Below, piece after piece: positions 54,794-60,592 of a stretch of 60,592 nucleotides of DNA (positions are counted from its first letter, which is position 1; the number at the start of each line of letters is the position of its first letter). Source of the stretch: Oscillatoriaceae cyanobacterium M33_DOE_052 (GTDB lineage Bacteria > Cyanobacteriota > Cyanobacteriia > Cyanobacteriales > Laspinemataceae). Position numbers and translations under genes: made by a program. The stretch spans positions 1-60,592 of the forward strand of contig DVDU01000236.1 in assembly GCA_015296065.1 (NCBI GenBank). Direction: 5' to 3'. The notes beneath the pieces are model-generated. The model was given only the letters and a program-made list of their open reading frames with translations, made no database searches and was not told the origin of the DNA.

Positions 54794-56596
54794 TTATGAG
54801 ATTCGGGAACGGTAAGCCAGCCATGCGGCTGCGGCTTCTGGGTTAGAGCTGACACCACGACGGAGGAGGATAACGCCATCAGTAAAGCTGATGATACCGT
54901 ACTGGTTAGAGGAAAAAACCCGGTCAATAACGGTGATGCAGGCTTGGAGGATTTCGCCATCGTGCTTGAAAGCGGGCTGATACTGGACTAGCTGCCACAA
55001 ATCAGCGATCGCATATTCCGCACTAATCACCTCAAGCGCGTCATTGCGTAACAGCAGCGACGGAAAGCGGACAATTTCCCGCCGCCCCGACAAGTGGGGC
55101 ACGATGTAAGTAGTAGCAGCCACACTCGCATCTGGGGGAATTGATTCCATACTCGCATAGATAGCAGCACTATGTTGCCACTGACGGGGTAGGGAAATAT
55201 GTACCCAAGGCTGAATCGAATCTGGAATCAGGAAATAAAGAGTCCGGTTAGGGTTAGAAGTCAGCGCCAAAACCACTGACAAACAGACGCACAATGTCCA
55301 AAACCGGCGAAACGGGATTTTCCGAGTTTGTAGTAGGGCTTTAGCCATCCCCCCTACCCCCCTGTCAACAAAAAATTTATTCCGCTGACCCCCCCCTTTC
55401 AAAGGGGGGCGGGGGGGGATGAAGGGGAGGGTTTGTAGTAGGGCTTTAGCCCTCTTACTCGTTGCTAGTTGGGCTTTAGCCCGTTCTATGAAACTCCTCA
55501 GCACCTCCCCAAGAGAACATGAAAACAGTTCTTGCCGCCCGGACCACCACAAGATCGCACCATAACAGAGACCGGGAACCACAGTCATGGCATAGCGAAT
55601 ATTCATCGATAGGGGAGATTCGCCCTGTTGCAGGAAAATCGCCAGGAGGGGAAACCCGGCGATCGCCCAAGCCGCCCTTTCAAAAGCGCTTACAAAAGCA
55701 AAAGGCAACCAGTGAGCGAGTAAATACCCCAGTTTCCGGTCAATCGGCGTTAAAATCTCCCAGAACACCAGCCAGGGTTTAGAAATAAACGCCCACAGGA
55801 TATCGATCGTCGTCGCCTTGTCCCCCTCCACATACTGGCCAAAGCGTTCCAACATAAAGCGACGAGAAATATCCTCAGAAAACAGCGGCATCAAAAAATT
55901 GGTAGCCACTAGCATATAGCCAAAACTAAAAATGCAGGTAGCTAAACCGGTGCGAGGATAACGCCTGCTCAGAGTCATATACACTCCCACACCGAATAGG
56001 GAAACACCACCATCAGCCCGCACCGCCACGATGCAAGTGGCCAAGAACCAGAACAAAGGCCACCAGCGCTTTTCCATCGCCAGGAGCAGGCCAAAAACAA
56101 ATAGCGGCATTTGGCAGTTATCCGCGAAATTGGAGAGCGTCGGACCGATGATGGCATTAGCGCCGTAAAAGCTGCAAGTGATAGCGGCGGCGAGGGGTGG
56201 GTTGAGGTGGACTCTGGCCAAAACGTATAGTACCAAACCAGCACAGGTAACGAGCGTCACCTGCAACACCGTGAGGGTGATGGGGTAGGGGAAAAGGGCG
56301 TAGAGGGGGAGCCACAGGAGCAAAGCCGGGGTGAAGTGCTGGCCCAGGCGGTGATAGGAGACATCGGGAATTTCTCCAGAGTGAACCACATTGGTAGAAA
56401 GGCTAGAGGATAGGGAACTCTGGAAAAACCGCCCGTGGGTGCCATTCCAAAACACCTGGTTAAAAATGCCCTGGTCGAAAGAGGCGTAAAAGGTGTAGTA
56501 CCGATGCACCGTCAGGAGCAGCGCCAGGAAAAAGAAGACCACTGCCACACCGATCGCTAGCTGCCACGGATTTTTCTGCCCGCTCAAGAACATCAC
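54794..56596 (-). CDS. DUF2079 integral membrane protein with repeat-derived insertion
   Basis: 600 residues, about nine membrane helices (VAVVFFFLALLLTVHRYYTF at the start). The segment FYASFDQGIFNQVFWNGTHG and HFTPALLLWLPLYALFPYP are typical of DUF2079, a GT-C-like family of unknown function. Bases 55325-55487 (about 55 residues) consist of GTTTGTAGTAGGGCTTTAGC repeats and C-runs, adding ERAKAQLATSKRAKALLQTL and MAKALLQTRK in a loop without breaking the frame. Confidence 0.82.
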   Translation of the reverse strand: MMFLSGQKNPWQLAIGVAVVFFFLALLLTVHRYYTFYASFDQGIFNQVFWNGTHGRFFQSSLSSSLSTNVVHSGEIPDVSYHRLGQHFTPALLLWLPLYALFPYPITLTVLQVTLVTCAGLVLYVLARVHLNPPLAAAITCSFYGANAIIGPTLSNFADNCQMPLFVFGLLLAMEKRWWPLFWFLATCIVAVRADGGVSLFGVGVYMTLSRRYPRTGLATCIFSFGYMLVATNFLMPLFSEDISRRFMLERFGQYVEGDKATTIDILWAFISKPWLVFWEILTPIDRKLGYLLAHWLPFAFVSAFERAAWAIAGFPLLAIFLQQGESPLSMNIRYAMTVVPGLCYGAILWWSGRQELFSCSLGEVLRSFIERAKAQLATSKRAKALLQTLPFIPPRPPLKGGGQRNKFFVDRGVGGMAKALLQTRKIPFRRFWTLCVCLSVVLALTSNPNRTLYFLIPDSIQPWVHISLPRQWQHSAAIYASMESIPPDASVAATTYIVPHLSGRREIVRFPSLLLRNDALEVISAEYAIADLWQLVQYQPAFKHDGEILQACITVIDRVFSSNQYGIISFTDGVILLRRGVSSNPEAAAAWLAYRSRIS

Positions 56597-57278
56597 TCAC
56601 TTCTGCTTAATATGTATTTAAGATTTTAGATTTTAAAGGTATGATTATTCATAGGGTAATTTTTGGTCAACACCTATCTTCGTTCAAACTTCGTGCATTC
56701 CTTTCTTGGAGTTCCCCAATGGTTCTGATGGAGTGCGGGCAATCGATGCGGACGCGACACCTGAAGGTGTTCGGGGATAGTGCAACCTAGGAGCGTCCTG
56801 GAAACCCGATGCTGATGCGACACCTGAAAGTGTAGCTGACGCGACACAGCCACAGTGTTCGGGGTGGTATGCCATATGTGGCGCGATGCTGAAGCGACGC
56901 CTGAACCGTCAGGGAAAGCGGAGCGGATGCCTGCTGGTGCGTTCGGCTGAAGCGTTGCTCGCAGCCAACACAGCCAAGGGTTTCGGAGCCGCCGTGCAGT
57001 TCGGCTGAAGCGTTGCTCGCCGCTGCCGAATCCCGGAGCGGCGGAAATCAACCACCGCCACCTACCCAGTCAGAGCCGGAGCCCGTCCTAAATTGTCCGG
57101 GAGCGATGCTAACGCGACGGCTGACGCCTTTCGTAAATCATCCCCGATTAATCTGCAGACAATTAAGCAGATATTAATATAAAGATAAAGAAAAGTAAAA
57201 ATTGCCTTTGGGGTGAATCGGCCTCTATCCTCCAGCAACAGCCTCAGTAGAATCAAAGCAGTGCCAACATCCGATTGT
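56597..57278. other. Intergenic region of short hairpin-like repeats
   Basis: From 56740 to 57120 there are repeated units GCGACACCTGAAGGTGT, GCGACACCTGAAAGTGT, GCGACACAGCCACAGTGT and two copies of GTTCGGCTGAAGCGTTGCTC. Most can fold as 5-6 bp hairpins. Open frames on the minus strand give repetitive SGVASAS-like peptides and are not credible genes. AT-rich sequence upstream of sasA probably holds its promoter. Confidence 0.6.
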
Positions 57279-58649
57279 ATGCCAGCCGATCCCGTTCTAG
57301 CGATCGACGAGGATTTGCCTTTGCAGCTCGTGCTGTTTATCGACAGGCGCCCCAGCTCCTTTCAAAAGCTGCGGGAAATCCGAAACTACCTTCTTATGCT
57401 CCACGAGCAGTATCCGTTCGACCTACAGATTGTCGATGTAGCCGAGCAACCATACTTGGCGGAATACTTCAAACTTGTAGCCACCCCGGCTCTACTCAAA
57501 ATCCATCCCTCACCGAGGCAAGTTTTAGCTGGCAGCAATTTAGTGGCAGAAGTAGAGAAGTGGTGGAGCCGGTGGGAGCGAGAAGCCCGAGATTATCAGA
57601 CCCAATTAGGGGAGACGGGAGATGGGGAGCAGGGGAGCAAGGGAGCAAGGGAGCAAGGGAGAGAGGGAGCAATTTTCCCCCCAGCCCCCCGGTCGGTGAG
57701 CGAAGCCGAACCGCTGCCCCCCAGCCCCCCTGCTCCCCTGCCCCCCTGCCCCCCTGCGCCCCAGTCACCCAGTCACCCAGTCCTTCCTACTACAGCGGCA
57801 AAACAAACCAGTAGCCTCGCCGAAACTGCCCAGCTCATGCGGCTGTCAGACGAAATTTTTCAGCTCAAGCAGGAAAAAGAGCAACTGGTAGAGCAGCTCC
57901 GCTTTAAAGACCATTTGATTGCCATGCTCGCCCATGACCTGCGCAATCCTCTGACCGCCGCCTCGATCGCGATCGAAACTCTGGAAATGTGCGCCGAACC
58001 GAATCACAGTCCAAAAAAGATGCCCACACCAGGGCTGTTCGATCGCCTCATCAAACACGCACGTGCCCAAATGCGCGGGATTGAGAATCTGATCACCGAC
58101 GTTTTAGAAGCATCAAAAGGCACTAACGCCCAATTCCACCTAAAATGGCAGCAATTGGACATTGGGCGTCTTTGCCACGAAATTCTGGCGACTTTTAGCA
58201 ATCGGTTTCAGGATAAATCTCTCCAAATCGAAACCGATATCCCTAATGACCTCCCCTTGGCATATGCAGACCCCGATCGGATGCGGCAAGTCCTAGTCAA
58301 CCTCCTAGACAATGCCTGCAAATACACCCCAGCGGGGGGCAAAATTCAGGTTGTGGTCCTGCACCGTACCACCAACAAACTCCAAATCAGCATCTGCGAC
58401 AACGGACTGGGAATACCCCCAGAAAACCAAGAGCGCATCTTTGAAGACCACTTCCGGCTACATCGAGACCAAAAAGAGGATGGCTACGGCATCGGTTTAT
58501 CCGTGTGCAAGCGCATCATCCTCGCCCATTACGGCCAAATTTGGGTAGATTCAATGCCCGGAAGTGGCAGCAGCTTTCATTTCCTGATTTGGGTTGATTC
58601 CCGCCGCGCCCGTTTGAGCAGCTTTCGTCGAGACCATTTTCAGGATTAA
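57279..58649 (+). CDS. sasA: Circadian histidine kinase SasA
   Basis: Binds KaiC and phosphorylates RpaA to pass clock time to transcription. About 456 residues from the ATG at 57279; GTG at 57261 is possible. N-terminal KaiB-like thioredoxin fold (LPLQLVLFIDRRPSSFQKLR, IVDVAEQPYLAEYFKLVATP) at about 12-105. HisKA with MLAHDLRNPLTAASIAIETL and HATPase with NLLDNACKYTP and DNGLGIP. The linker at 57609-57785 (nearly 60 residues, Pro/Gly/Glu-rich) is interspersed repeat DNA, including the GGTCGGTGAGCGAAGCCGAA unit, read in frame. Stops against the convergent ATPase gene. Confidence 0.93.
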   Translation: MPADPVLAIDEDLPLQLVLFIDRRPSSFQKLREIRNYLLMLHEQYPFDLQIVDVAEQPYLAEYFKLVATPALLKIHPSPRQVLAGSNLVAEVEKWWSRWEREARDYQTQLGETGDGEQGSKGAREQGREGAIFPPAPRSVSEAEPLPPSPPAPLPPCPPAPQSPSHPVLPTTAAKQTSSLAETAQLMRLSDEIFQLKQEKEQLVEQLRFKDHLIAMLAHDLRNPLTAASIAIETLEMCAEPNHSPKKMPTPGLFDRLIKHARAQMRGIENLITDVLEASKGTNAQFHLKWQQLDIGRLCHEILATFSNRFQDKSLQIETDIPNDLPLAYADPDRMRQVLVNLLDNACKYTPAGGKIQVVVLHRTTNKLQISICDNGLGIPPENQERIFEDHFRLHRDQKEDGYGIGLSVCKRIILAHYGQIWVDSMPGSGSSFHFLIWVDSRRARLSSFRRDHFQD

Positions 58650-60592
58650 TTGACAATTGACAATTGACAATTATCAATTGTCCCACTCGCGGGACTCCAG
58701 AGGGGAGTCAGTGACGCCACCCCAGCCGCGATCGCGCTGCCATTATGAATCGCCGTCGCCGCCACCGGGTTTAGCCCCACCGTCGTTGCCATCCCCAAAG
58801 CCACCAAATTGGGAATTACGCAAACTTTCGTATTTTGGGAAATAATCGCCTGAGTTTGCTTGGCAATGGCGATCGCCTCCACCAATGACCCCAAATTGGA
58901 ATTCATCAACACCACATCCGCCGTTTCCCGTGCCACATCAGCACCCTCCCCAAAAGAAACCGCCACATCAGCATGAGCCAAAGCCGCCGCATCATTAATC
59001 CCATCCCCCACAAAAGCCACGGTTTTGCCCTCAGCGATGAGCTGCTGCACCACCAAACCTTTTTGCTCCGGGAAAGCTGAAGCATGGACATTTTCCAAAG
59101 GCAAACCCAGTTCCTGCGCCACCGCCGCCGCACGGAGGAATTTGTCCCCCGTCAACATATGGATTTCTATATCCAAATCCATCAAATTGTCGATAACCGC
59201 TGGACTTTCTGGGCGCAATTCATCGCGATATTCAATCACCCCCAGCAACTTGCCATTACTCGCTACCCACATTTGTCCTTGGTCATTTGTCCTTTGTCCT
59301 TTGTCCTTTGTCCTTTGGTTATTCATACAAGTGAAAAAAGACAAGGGACAAAGGGCAAAATCCTTAATTCCCTCCTGAAGCAGAAATCGACTGCTCCCGA
59401 CTAAAATCGTTTCTGATTCCACTTGGGCGCGCATTCCTAAACCAATACTATATTCATATAAATGAGCATTTAAATGCGACACTTGCATTTCTTCGGCATA
59501 ACGAACCACTGCCATTGCTACCGGATGCTTCAGATGCCCCTCGGCGGCGGCGGCTAAAGCCAAAATCCGCTCTTCTGATGTGTCACTGTATGACTTCACT
59601 CCTACTACTACCACGTCCCCTCGCGTCAGGGTGCCGGTTTTATCAAACACAACGGCATCCACTTCCGCCAACTTCTCCAGAGCCCGACCGCTTCTAATCA
59701 GGATGCCCCGTCGCGCCGCTGCAGTCAAAGATGCTAGCACGGCGGTGGGAACAGAAACCCGAATGCCCGTAACAAAATCTAGGGTGAGGATGGAAGCAAC
59801 CCGCGCCCAACTGCCCGTAGCCATCCACACTCCTCCTGATAGCAACAAAGCCGGTATGATTGCCTTATCCGCCAGATTCGCCGCGTAGTTTTCCATCCGC
59901 GTATCGAAAACCGGCGCTTCTTGCACCAACTTAATCGTTTGTCCAGCGCGAGTGGCGTCACCAGTGCTAGTAACTAAAATCCAGATTTGCCCTTCCCGCA
60001 CCAGAGTAGAGGCTAATACATCTTGCCCCTCGGCACGGTTAACGGGTAGGGGTTCGCCTGTTAATTTTTGTTCATCGATCAGGGCACTACCTCGGACGAT
60101 TTTGCCATCTACGGGTATTTGTTCTCCCGGATAGATGATGACGGTATCTCCCGGTTGCAGCATTTCTGTACTCACCCGCTCCTGCACGCCATCATCACGC
60201 TCTACCCAAACCTCTGAAGGCAAACCAGAGAGCAGGTCCAGGGTTTCTCGTCCTGTGGCGCGCTCAGTACGATCGCGTATCGCATCCCCCACCTCATGCA
60301 GCACCAGCAACAACGCAGGCGCCAGGGGGTTCCCAGATGCCGCCGTGGCACTCAAGGCCATTAAATCCAGGCAGTCAATATTGAGGCGATGTTCTTGCCA
60401 GATGCTGGATAGGGCTTTTTTCGCTACAGGAGCGCTAGCGGCGACGATCGCTCCCCCCACCATCAAACCAGGTACGGGGAACCCCAACCACGATAATCCC
60501 GCCAACACCGCCGCCAATGCCGACGGGGGGACGGGGGGCAGGGGAGAGGGGAGATGGGGAGGAGGGGGAAGAGGGGGAAGAGGGGGAAGAGG
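58646..60592 (-). CDS. P1B-type metal-transporting ATPase without a CPx motif, 5' end beyond the window
   Basis: At least 648 residues; the frame stays open to the window edge, so TTG 60517 is probably not the start. Actuator loop LTGEPLP, phosphorylation site DKTGTLTRG (about 290 from that TTG), HP motif HLKHPVAMA, hinge GDGINDAAAL. The membrane metal site reads TGIRVSVPTA where CPC/CPH/SPC is expected, so the ion is uncertain. Three tracts are repeats read in frame: a Pro-rich PPLPPLPP stretch at 60531-60592, [13 protein letters not shown] within 59266-59362 near the N-domain, and the terminal TIDNCQLSIVN. Converges on sasA with a short overlap. Confidence 0.88.
   Translation of the reverse strand, partial: PLPPLPPLPPPPHLPSPLPPVPPSALAAVLAGLSWLGFPVPGLMVGGAIVAASAPVAKKALSSIWQEHRLNIDCLDLMALSATAASGNPLAPALLLVLHEVGDAIRDRTERATGRETLDLLSGLPSEVWVERDDGVQERVSTEMLQPGDTVIIYPGEQIPVDGKIVRGSALIDEQKLTGEPLPVNRAEGQDVLASTLVREGQIWILVTSTGDATRAGQTIKLVQEAPVFDTRMENYAANLADKAIIPALLLSGGVWMATGSWARVASILTLDFVTGIRVSVPTAVLASLTAAARRGILIRSGRALEKLAEVDAVVFDKTGTLTRGDVVVVGVKSYSDTSEERILALAAAAEGHLKHPVAMAVVRYAEEMQVSHLNAHLYEYSIGLGMRAQVESETILVGSSRFLLQEGIKDFALCPLSFFTCMNNQRTKDKGQRTNDQGQMWVASNGKLLGVIEYRDELRPESPAVIDNLMDLDIEIHMLTGDKFLRAAAVAQELGLPLENVHASAFPEQKGLVVQQLIAEGKTVAFVGDGINDAAALAHADVAVSFGEGADVARETADVVLMNSNLGSLVEAIAIAKQTQAIISQNTKVCVIPNLVALGMATTVGLNPVAATAIHNGSAIAAGVASLTPLWSPASGTIDNCQLSIVN

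Noticed and set aside
56674-57051. Minus-strand ORFs with SGVASAS-like peptides
   Set aside because: The peptides are direct translations of the short hairpin repeats and no start signal or family supports them.

Overview
The window comes from a cyanobacterium, most likely a filamentous non-heterocystous one; no rRNA is present, so the lineage is inferred. The evidence is a split RNA polymerase beta' subunit (rpoC1, rpoC2), nblS beside purD, sasA, chlM, crtD, a Synechocystis-type Atx1 and an InrS-like nickel sensor, frequent GCGATCGC (HIP1) octamers, and gene starts and intergenic gaps packed with 7-bp tandem repeats (STRR-like units such as TTGGTCA and GGACAAA).

Layout. 0-1.7 kb: iron-binding protein FutA and a pentapeptide-repeat lipoprotein. 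1.8-11 kb: an accessory stretch with a NACHT/STAND NTPase whose reading frame is cut by one TGA, four small antitoxin-like genes without visible toxins, an AlkB dioxygenase and an AbiEi/AbiEii type IV toxin-antitoxin pair. Two of the antitoxin genes lie between direct repeats of 118 and 107 bp, and three promoters share one motif. 11-16 kb: chlM, a DUF423 protein, a VIT/VWA PEP-CTERM membrane protein and an Asp-Glu-Leu tRNA cluster. 16.5-27.2 kb: HNH endonuclease, ribbon-helix-helix protein, folK, atx1, a Nudix hydrolase, photolyase, purD-nblS, a phasin-like protein, an FKBP and a COQ4-like protein. 27.2-33.8 kb: a 107-bp MITE-like element, crtD, an M16 protease, and a three-gene operon of two RlaP-type nucleotidyltransferases plus a conserved unknown protein. 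33.8-34.3 kb: two tandem RNAs with the tRNA fold but with the halves in reversed order (circularly permuted tRNA-like). 34.3-42.4 kb: hslO, a large coiled membrane protein, a universal stress protein, hisD, rpsT and tatD. 42.5-53 kb: rpoB, an HNH homing-endonuclease-like gene broken by TAG, rpoC1 and rpoC2. 53-60.6 kb: inrS-like, a GT4 glycosyltransferase, a DUF2079 protein, sasA and a P1B-type ATPase that runs off the window end.

Best candidate for something new: the RlaP-RlaP-unknown operon followed by two permuted tRNA-like RNAs. As transcribed, each RNA would fold into a tRNA with an open anticodon loop, which is the shape of a tRNA nicked by an anticodon nuclease, and it lies next to proteins predicted to act in RNA repair. 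The operon promoter and the promoter of the ordinary tRNA cluster 15 kb away carry the same palindrome, ATACTACA-N2/3-TGTAGTAT, over the -10 box, which suggests shared control.

A second theme is repeat invasion. Interspersed repeats lie in frame inside at least five protein genes (crtD, nblS, the DUF2079 gene, sasA and the P-type ATPase), and the 7-bp repeats appear to supply Shine-Dalgarno sequences for several genes, including rpoC2 and purD.
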